Shown: positions 34,384 through 41,776 of the stretch, piece by piece
How the letters are laid out: each line of letters opens with the position of its first letter
Numbering within the stretch: the first letter of the stretch is position 1
DNA from: an uncultured Marvinbryantia sp.
GTDB lineage: Bacteria; Bacillota; Clostridia; Lachnospirales; Lachnospiraceae
Assembly (NCBI GenBank): GCA_934394985.1
Contig: CAKRRF010000019.1
Coordinates: 1-51,181 of the forward strand
DNA: 51,181 nt
Direction of reading: 5' to 3'
Made by a program: the position numbers and the translations under genes
Notes under the pieces: generated by a model
Seen by the model: the letters and a program-made list of their open reading frames with translations, nothing else
Told to the model about the DNA's origin: nothing
Databases searched by the model: none

Positions 34384-35439
34384 TTATGCCCCCTTTCCTG
34401 TCTCAGACTCAGTCTCTTTCGGAAGAGCATTTAGCTGTCGTATAGCATCTTTCTGCTCCAGTGTATGGACATCTACCTGAGAATAGTCGCTGGTGTGTCC
34501 GTATTCCAGATATTCGGCAAGATTTTCAACGGCGCGTCTGCCCATCTGGGCAGCATCGATAACAATATTGGCACTGATGACACCGCTGGAAAGATATTCC
34601 AGTACAGAGTCGTTCTGATACGAACCGATGATTTTAAAGTCACCTACATAGTTCATATCTACGGCAATCTGGCTGATGGACTGTGTCTGCTGTAAGGTAG
34701 TGCAGATAACAATATCGGTTTTATCATGATTCTCTTTTAAGAACTCACGGATGGATTCCTCTACTTCAAAGGCATTGGAATTGTCCAGCTTCATGGTATC
34801 CAGCTTCATATCACGGTGTTGTTCTTCCAGAGCCTTTCCGATACCGGAGATCAGCAGTCTGCTTTCCGTATCCTGTTCCTGGGAATCCAGAATGACCATG
34901 ACATTGGAATCACTGTTATCTGCGTATTTTAAAGCCAGTGTGCCGTAATCATAACCGATGGTGACATTATTGACACCGGTATAACTATAACGCTCACTGT
35001 TCATATTGTCCCGATAGATAGTGCTGACAGCAATCCCGGCAGCGGCTGCTTTATTCATCAGCTGGGTGGTAGAGTAATCTCCATTTGCTTCAATCATAAT
35101 CGCATCCACATGAGCGGCAATGGCCATTTTCAGAAGATCATTGGTCGTATAAGAAAGATCCAGATTTTTGCCGAAATCTTCTACATAGATATTGTTTGGA
35201 ATCCCCTCGTCCCGGGCAGCTTCAAAAGCGCTGTCCCAGAATGCGGTAACGGAGCTGGTGATAAATGCACAGTGATACCGGTAGCTGGTATCTTCCTGAT
35301 TTTGTGTATACTGTTTTTGAAGAGAAGAAATCGCAAAATATTCTTTTGCAATATACAGTATGAGACAGATCAGAGCGATCAGTACCAGACCGGCAATGAT
35401 CGTCAGGTAATTTCTTTTTTTCTTTTTTTCCATAATCAT
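34384..35439 (-). CDS. membrane-anchored RbsB-like sugar-binding protein of the sensory operon
   Basis: This 351-residue protein has a basic N-terminus and an uncleaved-looking transmembrane helix (residues about 10-30, NYLTIIAGLVLIALICLILYIA) without a lipobox, so it should be a membrane-tethered binding domain. The extracytoplasmic part has the periplasmic_binding_4 pattern: CAFITSSVTAFWDSAFEAARDEG, VDAIMIEANGD, AAAAGIAVSTIYRDN and IIGSYQNDSVLEYLSSG. It lies directly upstream of the kinase with a 3-nt gap and 15 nt after the ROK gene. No transporter genes are near, so a sensory rather than transport role is likely. The ligand is unknown; a pentose is inferred. Confidence 0.82.
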   Translation of the reverse strand: MIMEKKKKRNYLTIIAGLVLIALICLILYIAKEYFAISSLQKQYTQNQEDTSYRYHCAFITSSVTAFWDSAFEAARDEGIPNNIYVEDFGKNLDLSYTTNDLLKMAIAAHVDAIMIEANGDYSTTQLMNKAAAAGIAVSTIYRDNMNSERYSYTGVNNVTIGYDYGTLALKYADNSDSNVMVILDSQEQDTESRLLISGIGKALEEQHRDMKLDTMKLDNSNAFEVEESIREFLKENHDKTDIVICTTLQQTQSISQIAVDMNYVGDFKIIGSYQNDSVLEYLSSGVISANIVIDAAQMGRRAVENLAEYLEYGHTSDYSQVDVHTLEQKDAIRQLNALPKETESETGKGA

Positions 35440-35454
35440 TAAGAATCCCTTCTG

Positions 35455-36600
35455 TCAGATCTGATTCGGATAGAGAAACTGATGCTGGATCAGATAAATG
35501 CCGCCCAGCAGGGTGGCCGAATCCTGCAGCGTAGATGGAATCAGGTGGCAGTATTGTTTCATGGTATTGTGCAGTGCATTCGTAATGTCATCACAGAGAG
35601 ACGGACGGCAGCGATGCAGTACACTGTTCAGAATAATAATATCAGGATTAAAGGTATTCAGCAAATTATTGATGCCAATAGACATATAGATAATAAAATT
35701 GTCCACCAGACGTCGGGCATCCGGATCACCATTGCGGTAAAGTGTTTCGAACACATCTGCATGAATCGGCATGTGTTTGATAGCTGACAGCTCTGCAAAC
35801 AGGGCACGTTCGGAGGCATACTGCTCCAGACAGCCATGATTGCCACAAGGGCACGGACGTCCACCGATCTGAATAATAGAATGACCGAATTCTCCGGCAT
35901 ATCCGTTTTTTCCTTTTACCAACTGATTTTTCATAATAATCCCCACACCGATACCGGAGTGGACACTGATGTACAGCATTTCATTGGTCTGATGACAGAA
36001 AGACCATTCTCCCAGAACGGAAAGATTGGCTTCATTTTCCATGATAACAGGAACCTGGAAGGTTTCAGAAAGGGGTGTCACCAGATCCAGATCCTCATAA
36101 GAAGAATAGGGAAGAAAAATGATCCGGTTATGATGTACAACACCGTGGATCCCAAGGGCGATGCCAAGCAGTCCGTAACGGCTCTCGGGCAGAGTGGCGA
36201 TGGCATCCCGGATGTAAGTGATCAGGGAAGGAATCAGTTCTTCCGAAGTTTCCGGAAAATCATACTGATAAATACGACAGTTGCCGCCCAGCAGGCTGGC
36301 AGTCATCAGTGTGATCGTCTCAGTGGCCAGATCAAGAGAAATGATATATCCGCAGGTCTCATCCAGCTTCAGTAAAATGGGCTTTCGCCCTTTTTTGGTG
36401 TCATCGCTGCCGACTTCCAGGATCAGACCGCGATCCAGCAGAATCTGAACAATGGAAGAAACCGTTGCTTTTGTCAGACCAAGATGGCTGGCGATGGCTG
36501 CCCTGGAAATCTTCCCGTGCTCTATGATCGTGCGGATCACAGACTGTGTATTGATATCTCGAATTAATTCCGGATTACCGGTTAATATTGTTTTCGTCAT
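35455..36600 (-). CDS. xylR: ROK-family repressor, XylR-like
   Basis: This 381-residue repressor has an N-terminal winged helix (RTIIEHGKISRAAIASHLGLTKATVSSIVQILLDRGLI) and a complete ROK domain, with GIALGIHGVV, AGEFGHSIIQIGG and zinc ligands CPCGNHGCLEQYAS. It is divergent from the DUF4867, isomerase and xylulokinase genes, and the shared promoter region carries a perfect TTAGTTTA/TAAACTAA palindrome, which closely resembles the Bacillus XylR operator. It is also the first gene of the sensory operon, so one regulator would set both the enzymes and the sensing system. The gene symbol rests on operator similarity and neighbours. Confidence 0.82.
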   Translation of the reverse strand: MTKTILTGNPELIRDINTQSVIRTIIEHGKISRAAIASHLGLTKATVSSIVQILLDRGLILEVGSDDTKKGRKPILLKLDETCGYIISLDLATETITLMTASLLGGNCRIYQYDFPETSEELIPSLITYIRDAIATLPESRYGLLGIALGIHGVVHHNRIIFLPYSSYEDLDLVTPLSETFQVPVIMENEANLSVLGEWSFCHQTNEMLYISVHSGIGVGIIMKNQLVKGKNGYAGEFGHSIIQIGGRPCPCGNHGCLEQYASERALFAELSAIKHMPIHADVFETLYRNGDPDARRLVDNFIIYMSIGINNLLNTFNPDIIILNSVLHRCRPSLCDDITNALHNTMKQYCHLIPSTLQDSATLLGGIYLIQHQFLYPNQI

Positions 36601-36639
36601 AATTGTGAAAATCCTCTTGCAAATTTACCCGAATAGAGT

Positions 36640-36679
36640 TATTATTACTATAACATAATTAGTTTAGAAAGTAAACTAA
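36640..36679. promoter_or_regulatory. overlapping divergent promoters with XylR-type operator
   Basis: The palindrome TTAGTTTA-GAAAG-TAAACTAA spans 36659-36679. On the plus strand TTGCAA (36617-36622) and TATTAT (36640-36645), 17 nt apart, place the start just before it. On the minus strand TATAGT (36652-36647) pairs with a weak TTTACT -35 (36675-36670), also 17 nt apart, which lies inside the palindrome. A bound repressor would therefore block both directions. Confidence 0.72.
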
Positions 36680-36703
36680 TGAAAAAAGAAAGGGGATAGA
36701 ACC

Positions 36704-37324
36704 ATGCAGATTAAAAGCATTACAGATGAAGCCTTTAAAAAATATGGCAGAGTGCTGAAGATTGAGGTGCCGGATCTGTTAGACCGTCTGGCCAGAACAC
36801 CTGTGACAGATGGCGTGGAATACGTGGCATCTGCACCGGAGCTGGAAGCCTGTTCAGAGCGTGAAGCGATTCAGAACAGTGTATATGGCGGTATGCCGAT
36901 CCAGATCGGATATTGCAATGGAACAAATCATACATTGAACGCAGTAGAGTATCATCGTGACTCAGAGATTAATATTCCTCTTGACGGAGCGATCCTGCTG
37001 ATCGGTTCAGAGTCAGATGTAGAGGACGATTTTACTTACGATACCGGTAAGATGGAAGCATTTGAGGCACCGGCAGGTGCTGTGGTAGAATTATTTGCCA
37101 CCACACTTCATTATGCACCAATGAATGCACAGGGAAAGGATGATTTCCGCGTGGTGATTATTCTTCCTGAGGGAACCAATACAGAACCGCCGGTACTGTC
37201 AGGCACATTCCCGGAAGATAAACTGATGACTGCGAAGAATAAATGGCTGATCGCCCATCCGGAATCCGGAGAGGCCAAAGGAGGCGCATTTGCAGGATTA
37301 AAAGGAGAAAATCTTACGATCTAA
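36704..37324 (+). CDS. DUF4867 family protein, cupin-like
   Basis: This 206-residue cytoplasmic protein belongs to DUF4867, recognised from its start (IKSITDEAFKKYGRVLKI) and its place before a FucI-type isomerase. The sequence has cupin-like features: NAVEYHRDSEINIPLDGAILLIG could give His and Glu metal ligands, and AVVELFATTLHYAPM resembles a second cupin motif. The N-terminus also resembles that of ureidoglycolate lyase, another cupin, but that similarity is short. It is first in the operon, before the isomerase. A role in sugar handling, such as a mutarotase or accessory isomerase, is possible but not demonstrated. Confidence 0.7.
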   Translation: MQIKSITDEAFKKYGRVLKIEVPDLLDRLARTPVTDGVEYVASAPELEACSEREAIQNSVYGGMPIQIGYCNGTNHTLNAVEYHRDSEINIPLDGAILLIGSESDVEDDFTYDTGKMEAFEAPAGAVVELFATTLHYAPMNAQGKDDFRVVIILPEGTNTEPPVLSGTFPEDKLMTAKNKWLIAHPESGEAKGGAFAGLKGENLTI

Positions 37325-37416
37325 CCGAATCAGGCAAGTCACCAAATAATCAAAAGGTACAAAGGATGGGGCATTTGCCCCGACATTATATTATAAAATC
37401 AGGAGGATGTAGTATC

Positions 37417-38904
37417 ATGAACAATTTACCAGAAATGAAAATCGGAATTGTAGCAGTCAGCCGTGACTGTTTCCCGGAATCTCTGTCCGTTAACAGAAGA
37501 AAAGCACTTGTAGAAGCTTATGCAAAGAAATATGATGCAAAAGACATTTATGAATGTCCGGTCTGTATCGTAGAGAGCGAGATCCATATGGTACAGGCTC
37601 TGGAAGATATCAAGGCAGCAGGATGTAACGCACTGGTTGTTTACCTTGGAAACTTCGGACCGGAAATCTCCGAATCTCTCCTGGCTAAACATTTTGAAGG
37701 TCCTAAGATGATCATTGCAGCAGAAGAAGAATCACAGAATGACCTGGTTCAGGGACGTGGTGATGCTTACTGTGGTATGCTGAATGCAAGCTACAACCTG
37801 CAGCTGAGAAACGTTGGCGGATACTATATCCCAGAATATCCTGTAGGAGATGCAGATGACTGTGCAGATATGATCCATGACTTCCTGCCAATCGCACGTG
37901 CATATGTGGCAGTAAAAGACCTGAAGATCATCAGCTTTGGTCCTCGTCCAAATAACTTCCTGGCATGTAATGCACCAATTAAACAGCTTTACAACCTGGG
38001 TATCGAGATCGAAGAGAACTCCGAACTGGATCTGTTTGAATCTTTCAAGAAACATGAAGGTGATCCACGTATCGCAGAAGTTGCAGCAGATATGGCAAAA
38101 GAACTTGGTGATGGCAACTGCAAACCAGAAGTACTTCCTAAGCTGGCTCAGTATGAGATTACTCTTCTTGACTGGATCGAAGCTCACAGAGGATACAAAA
38201 AATACGTTACACTTACCACAAAATGCTGGCCTGCATTCCAGACACAGTTCGGATTCGTTCCTTGCTATGTAAACAGCCGTCTGACAGGACGCGGAATCCC
38301 TGTATCCTGTGAAGTAGATATCTACGGAACACTTTCTGAATTCATCGGACAGGCAGTCAGCGATGATATCGTAACTCTGCTGGATATCAACAACTCTGTA
38401 CCAAAGGATATGTACAAAGAGTCTATCGAAGGAAAATACAACTATACACACAAAGATACATTCATGGGATTCCACTGTGGAAATACCTGTTCACAGAAGC
38501 TGACAAAGGGTACTATGAAGTATCAGATGATCATGGCAAGAAATCTGCCGGAAGAAGTTACACAGGGAACCCTGGAAGGAGATATCGTACCTGGAGAAAT
38601 CACATTCTATCGTATCCAGAGTACAGCAGATAACAAGCTTCGTGCTTACATCGCAGAAGGTGAAATCCTTCCTGTAGCAACCAGATCTTTTGGTGGTATC
38701 GGTGTATTCGCTATTCCGGAAATGGGAAGATTCTATCGTCACGTACTGATCGAAAAAGGATATCCACATCACGGAGCAGTAGCATTCGGACATCATGGAA
38801 AAGCTCTGTTTGAAGTATTCAAGATCCTTGGTCTGGATGTAAATGAAATCGGATACAATCAGCCTGCAGGAGTACGTTATCCAACAGAAAATCCATGGGG
38901 CTAA
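37417..38904 (+). CDS. L-fucose/L-arabinose isomerase-family aldose isomerase, candidate xylose isomerase
   Basis: This 495-residue isomerase has the FucI/AraA fold: an N-terminal domain beginning KIGIVAVSRDCFPESLSVNRRKAL, a middle segment with LTTKCWPAFQTQFGFVPCYVNSRL and GIPVSCEVDIYGTLSEFIGQ, and a C-terminal domain with MGFHCGNTC, IPEMGRFYRHVLIEKGYPHHGAVAFGHHG, where Glu, Asp and His residues would bind the metal. It is not related to XylA. It lies between DUF4867 and xylulokinase and behind an XylR-like operator, which fits a non-orthologous D-xylose isomerase; a similar FucI-like enzyme has been proposed for Clostridium acetobutylicum, from memory. Its codon use is strongly biased, suggesting high expression. 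AGGAGG precedes the start. No fuculose genes are present. Confidence 0.8.
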   Translation: MNNLPEMKIGIVAVSRDCFPESLSVNRRKALVEAYAKKYDAKDIYECPVCIVESEIHMVQALEDIKAAGCNALVVYLGNFGPEISESLLAKHFEGPKMIIAAEEESQNDLVQGRGDAYCGMLNASYNLQLRNVGGYYIPEYPVGDADDCADMIHDFLPIARAYVAVKDLKIISFGPRPNNFLACNAPIKQLYNLGIEIEENSELDLFESFKKHEGDPRIAEVAADMAKELGDGNCKPEVLPKLAQYEITLLDWIEAHRGYKKYVTLTTKCWPAFQTQFGFVPCYVNSRLTGRGIPVSCEVDIYGTLSEFIGQAVSDDIVTLLDINNSVPKDMYKESIEGKYNYTHKDTFMGFHCGNTCSQKLTKGTMKYQMIMARNLPEEVTQGTLEGDIVPGEITFYRIQSTADNKLRAYIAEGEILPVATRSFGGIGVFAIPEMGRFYRHVLIEKGYPHHGAVAFGHHGKALFEVFKILGLDVNEIGYNQPAGVRYPTENPWG

Positions 38905-38936
38905 GAAGTAAATGATAATAACTAACTATTAACAAT

Positions 38937-38969
38937 GAGCCGCCTGCGGCATATATCAGCAGGCGGCTC
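38937..38969 (+). other. intercistronic hairpin between isomerase and xylulokinase genes
   Basis: GAGCCGCCTGC (38937-38947) pairs with GCAGGCGGCTC (38959-38969) around an 11-nt loop. No T-run follows, so it should not stop transcription fully. It may protect the 3' end of the upstream message and lower downstream expression. Confidence 0.7.
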
Positions 38970-39002
38970 TATTAAAATGAAAAGTTAAAGGAGAAAAATG
39001 GT

Positions 39003-40475
39003 ATGCTTTATATTGGCGTTGATTTAGGTACTTCTGCAGTGAAATTATTGCTGATGAATGCAGAAGGTAAAATCGAAAGTGTAGTTTCAAAGGAATATCC
39101 ACTGTATTTTCCGCATCCGGGCTGGTCTGAGCAAAAACCGGAAGACTGGTGGAATGCGGTGTTAGAAGGCTTAAAGGAACTGACAGCAAGCTGTGACAAG
39201 AGTCAGATCGCAGGTATCAGCTTTGGCGGTCAGATGCATGGTATGGTAGCGCTGGATGAGAATGATGAAGTCATTCGTCCGGCGATTCTGTGGAATGATG
39301 GACGTACCCAGAAACAGACCGATTATCTGAACAATGTGATCGGAAAAGAAACATTATCCAAATATACTGCTAATATTGCATTTGCAGGTTTTACCGCTCC
39401 GAAGATTCTCTGGATGAAAGAAGAGGAACCGGAAAACTTTGCAAGAACCAAAATGATCATGCTGCCAAAGGATTATATTGCATTTAAACTGTCTGGCGTA
39501 TACAGCACAGATGTATCAGATGCATCCGGTATGCTGATCTTTGATGTAAAGAATAAATGCTGGTCAAAAGAAATGCTGGATATCTGCGGTATCACAGAAG
39601 AACAGGTACCGAAGATCTTCGAAAGCTATGAGACAGTAGGAACGATCCTGCCAGAAGTAGCAAAAGAACTGGGATTTCCTGAGACAGTGAAGATCGTAGC
39701 AGGTGCCGGTGACAATGCAGCGGCAGCAGTAGGAACCGGAACGGTAGGAGACGGAAGATGTAACATTTCCCTTGGAACCAGCGGAACTATCTTTATCTCC
39801 AGCAAGACATTTGGAGTTGACGAGCACAACGCATTACATTCCTTTGCACATGCAGATGGACATTATCATCTGATGGGATGTATGCTTTCCGCAGCATCCT
39901 GCAATAAGTGGTGGATGGATGAAATCATTGGTACCAAAGACTACGCATCAGAGCAGGCAAAGATTGAAAAACTGGGCGAGAATCATGTATTCTTCCTGCC
40001 ATATCTGATGGGTGAACGTTCTCCTCACAACAATCCAAATGCAAGAGGAACTTTTATTGGCATGACCATGGACACCACAAGAGCAGATATGACACAGGCT
40101 GTTCTGGAAGGTGTGGCGTTTGCCATCCGTGATTCTTTTGAAGTAGCCAAATCTCTTGGCATCAAGATCGAGAGAACCAAGATCTGCGGAGGCGGTGCAA
40201 AGAGCCCACTGTGGAAGAAGATCATCGCTAACGTACTGGGAATCAAAGTAGATGTAATCGAAAGTGAAGAAGGACCTGGATACGGCGGAGCCATGCTGGC
40301 AGCTGTGGCATGCGGAGAATTCGCATCTGTGGAAGAAGCAGCAGAGAAGCTTGTAAAAGTAATCGATACGATTGAACCAGATCCGGAACTGGTAGAAAAA
40401 TATAACGACAGATACGCAAAATTTGCGAAAATTTATCCGACAGTAAAAGGACTGTTTGATGAAGTGACGATTTAA
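39003..40475 (+). CDS. xylB: xylulokinase (FGGY family)
   Basis: This 490-residue cytoplasmic kinase converts D-xylulose to D-xylulose 5-phosphate. Family features are complete: YIGVDLGTSAVKLLLMNAEGKI, PGWSEQKPEDWWNAV, substrate-site SFGGQMHGMVALDE with RPAILWNDGRTQ, IMLPKDYIAFKLSG, the middle motif GAGDNAAAAVGTG, YLMGERSPHNNPNARG, and the C-terminal KICGGGAKSPLWKKIIANVLG. These match xylulokinase better than glycerol or ribulokinases. It follows the isomerase by 98 nt with a strong hairpin between them. The start at 39003 is read from a GGAG site close by. It is followed by an 18-bp terminator stem. Confidence 0.92.
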   Translation: MLYIGVDLGTSAVKLLLMNAEGKIESVVSKEYPLYFPHPGWSEQKPEDWWNAVLEGLKELTASCDKSQIAGISFGGQMHGMVALDENDEVIRPAILWNDGRTQKQTDYLNNVIGKETLSKYTANIAFAGFTAPKILWMKEEEPENFARTKMIMLPKDYIAFKLSGVYSTDVSDASGMLIFDVKNKCWSKEMLDICGITEEQVPKIFESYETVGTILPEVAKELGFPETVKIVAGAGDNAAAAVGTGTVGDGRCNISLGTSGTIFISSKTFGVDEHNALHSFAHADGHYHLMGCMLSAASCNKWWMDEIIGTKDYASEQAKIEKLGENHVFFLPYLMGERSPHNNPNARGTFIGMTMDTTRADMTQAVLEGVAFAIRDSFEVAKSLGIKIERTKICGGGAKSPLWKKIIANVLGIKVDVIESEEGPGYGGAMLAAVACGEFASVEEAAEKLVKVIDTIEPDPELVEKYNDRYAKFAKIYPTVKGLFDEVTI

Positions 40476-40478
40476 TAT

Positions 40479-40518
40479 AAAAAATGGAGAATGCCAGAAA
40501 TGGCATTCTCCATTTTTT
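40479..40518 (+). terminator. strong intrinsic terminator after xylulokinase
   Basis: The stem pairs TGGAGAATGCCA (40485-40496) with 40501-40512 around a GAAA tetraloop, flanked by six A and six T residues, so it reads as a terminator on both strands. Confidence 0.92.
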
Positions 40519-40580
40519 ATGCTTTACTAGTATAAGAAATAAAAACAAAAAGAAACATGCTAGATATAATTAGATGCGCA

Positions 40581-40589
40581 TGATATAAT
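40581..40589 (+). promoter_or_regulatory. extended -10 promoter of the Fst-like toxin transcript
   Basis: TG-A-TATAAT (TG at 40581, TATAAT at 40584-40589) forms an extended -10 element; there is no good -35. The start would lie near 40596, giving a transcript of about 220 nt to the terminator at 40775-40807, close to the length known for par RNA I. Confidence 0.6.
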
Positions 40590-40636
40590 GTTTATGCTGC
40601 CATCTCGACACAGGCACAGAAAGGAGGTGGGAATGC

Positions 40637-40726
40637 ATGGAGGAGTTCTTTACTACCTTTATTCTTTCGATTACGGCAGGGATTGTGTGTCATATAATCT
40701 GCAAATGGCTGGATCAAAAGAAATAG
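40637..40726 (+). CDS. Fst/Ldr-type small membrane toxin, 29 residues
   Basis: This short gene reads MEEFFTTFILSI then TAGIVCHIICKWLDQKK: one transmembrane helix with a central Gly, closed by Trp-Leu-Asp and a basic tail. That pattern is the signature of the Fst family of type I toxins, which act at the membrane. AAGGAGGT (40621-40628) lies 8 nt upstream. An overlapping ATG at 40633 opens a different frame without family resemblance. Downstream are a bidirectional terminator, an exact 14-nt direct repeat and an opposing promoter, as in the plasmid pAD1 par locus. The gene is absent from usual length cut-offs. A degenerate second copy is at 49276. Assignment is by pattern, not by search. Confidence 0.75.
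   Translation: MEEFFTTFILSITAGIVCHIICKWLDQKK
40647..40660 (+). repeat. direct repeat DRa of the par-like module
   Basis: TCTTTACTACCTTT lies within the toxin coding sequence and recurs exactly at 40830-40843. The two copies are transcribed in opposite directions by the toxin and antisense promoters, so they would provide complementary contact segments between the two RNAs. Confidence 0.8.
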
Positions 40727-40774
40727 GCGGCAACGTGCCTGAGGATTAAGCCTCCTCACGAAAAAAAGGAATAG

Positions 40775-40807
40775 AAAACCCCGATAGATAGCAGCTATCG
40801 GGGTTTT
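40775..40807. terminator. bidirectional terminator of the par-like module
   Basis: A perfect 13-bp stem (40775-40787 with 40795-40807) with loop ATAGCAG is flanked by an A-rich tract on the left and CGTTTTTG on the right. Both the toxin and the antisense transcripts would end here. Confidence 0.88.
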
Positions 40808-40829
40808 CGTTTTTGTTTAACGTATGGCA

Positions 40830-40843
40830 TCTTTACTACCTTT
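40830..40843 (-). repeat. direct repeat DRb of the par-like module
   Basis: Exact second copy of TCTTTACTACCTTT (plus-strand reading). It would lie near the 5' end of the antisense RNA, complementary to DRa in the toxin message. Confidence 0.8.
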
Positions 40844-40854
40844 TGCCTGCGTCT

Positions 40855-40883
40855 ACTATAACATATTCAGCAGGTTAATTCAA
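40855..40883 (-). promoter_or_regulatory. antisense RNA promoter of the par-like module
   Basis: On the minus strand TTGAAT (40883-40878) and TATAGT (40860-40855) are spaced by exactly 17 nt. It is stronger than the toxin promoter, as expected for an antitoxin RNA. The remaining sequence to 41047 is AT-rich and shows nothing else. Confidence 0.7.
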
Positions 40884-41047
40884 GTATTACAAGTTGGAGT
40901 TTGATTTGTTTTCTGTTATGTACGTTTATATTTCGTGAGACATCATCAAAAAATGAATAATAGTTTTGGAACGAGAATAAAAACATACTATTTGTAAGAA
41001 AAGACACAGAAAAACGAAATAAAAATAACAAAAAGTAATAAAATAGA

Positions 41048-41087
41048 TTGACAAAAAACAAAAAGTTTGTTATATTACAAATAACAA
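41048..41087 (+). promoter_or_regulatory. promoter and inverted-repeat operator of the YheO-like regulator gene
   Basis: TTGACA (41048-41053) and TATATT (41071-41076) are spaced by 17 nt. The inverted repeat TTGTTAT (41067-41073) with ATAACAA (41081-41087) overlaps the -10 and start region, the expected place for autoregulation. The ATAACAA half recurs at 41783-41789, ahead of the operon. Confidence 0.65.
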
Positions 41088-41112
41088 GTAAAAGAAAAGG
41101 TAAGAACAGCAT

Positions 41113-41772
41113 ATGGAAATGAATAGTAAATTTTTCGACATAGATTTTTTTAATAGATTGCTAGATATGCTTGAACAACAGTTAGGGAAAAAATCAGAAA
41201 TCATTTTACATGATTTAAGAAATGGATATGACCATACTATTATAGATATTCGCAATGGAGAAATAACTGGTCGGAAAATAGGAGGGACTGGTAGTAATTT
41301 AGGATTACAAGTTCTTCAGGGTACGACAGGAAATGGCGATAAATATAATTATATTACCAGGTTGCCAGATGGAAGGTATTTGAGATCATCATCATTGTAC
41401 ATCAGAGACAAGGAAAATAGAATTGTTGGCTGTTTATGTATAAATACTGATATCACAGAAACATTGAAGTTTGAAGAAATTTTAAAAGAAATGAATCGTT
41501 GTGAATTACCAGGAAATGGAGAAGATGAGATCTTTGTAACAGATGTAAACCAATTGCTGGAAAACATTATAGAAAACACAAGAATACATATTGGAAAGAA
41601 ACCAGAAGAAATGTCTCGAGATGAAAAAAAGGAATTTGTCAGAATACTAGATGATAAAGGAGCTTTTTTAATAACAAAATCAGGAGAACGTGTTCAAGAA
41701 TATCTGGGAATATCTAAATATACTTTATATAATTATTTAGGATCTAATAAAAACGAAAAAAATAATAATTAA
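41113..41772 (+). CDS. YheO-like PAS/HTH transcriptional regulator (DauR type)
   Basis: This 219-residue regulator starts with a YheO-like PAS domain (residues about 10-120: EIILHDLRNGYDHTIIDIRNGEITGRKIGGTGSNLGLQVL and RDKENRIVGCLCINTDIT) and ends with a C-terminal helix-turn-helix (residues about 165-215: REEKKEF-like helix, KGAFLITKSGERVQEYLGISKYTLYNYL). This combination is typical of the YheO/DauR group, which controls amino-acid and ureide-type catabolism. It precedes the operon starting at 41873 in the same direction, after a long hairpin. An inverted repeat overlaps its promoter. The effector is unknown; a ureide or its breakdown product is inferred. Confidence 0.8.
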   Translation: MEMNSKFFDIDFFNRLLDMLEQQLGKKSEIILHDLRNGYDHTIIDIRNGEITGRKIGGTGSNLGLQVLQGTTGNGDKYNYITRLPDGRYLRSSSLYIRDKENRIVGCLCINTDITETLKFEEILKEMNRCELPGNGEDEIFVTDVNQLLENIIENTRIHIGKKPEEMSRDEKKEFVRILDDKGAFLITKSGERVQEYLGISKYTLYNYLGSNKNEKNNN

Positions 41773-41776
41773 AATT

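Larger units (their letters stand above)
40775..40848 (-). ncRNA. predicted antisense antitoxin RNA (RNA II-like)
   Basis: A promoter on the minus strand at 40855-40883 would start a short RNA near 40848, running left across the second direct repeat (40830-40843) and ending at the shared terminator, about 70-75 nt long. This matches the size and layout of RNA II of pAD1 par, which blocks toxin translation by pairing at the direct repeats and terminator loop. Expression is not shown by sequence. Confidence 0.62.

Noticed and set aside
37417..38904. L-fucose catabolic operon
   Set aside because: The isomerase family fits, but no fuculokinase, fuculose-phosphate aldolase or fucose regulator is present, and the neighbours are xylose-type.
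40633..40749. Alternative 38-codon frame (MHGGVLYYLYSF...) overlapping the Fst-like toxin
   Set aside because: It starts 4 nt upstream of the toxin start, shows no membrane helix or family resemblance, and is not supported by the decayed copy.
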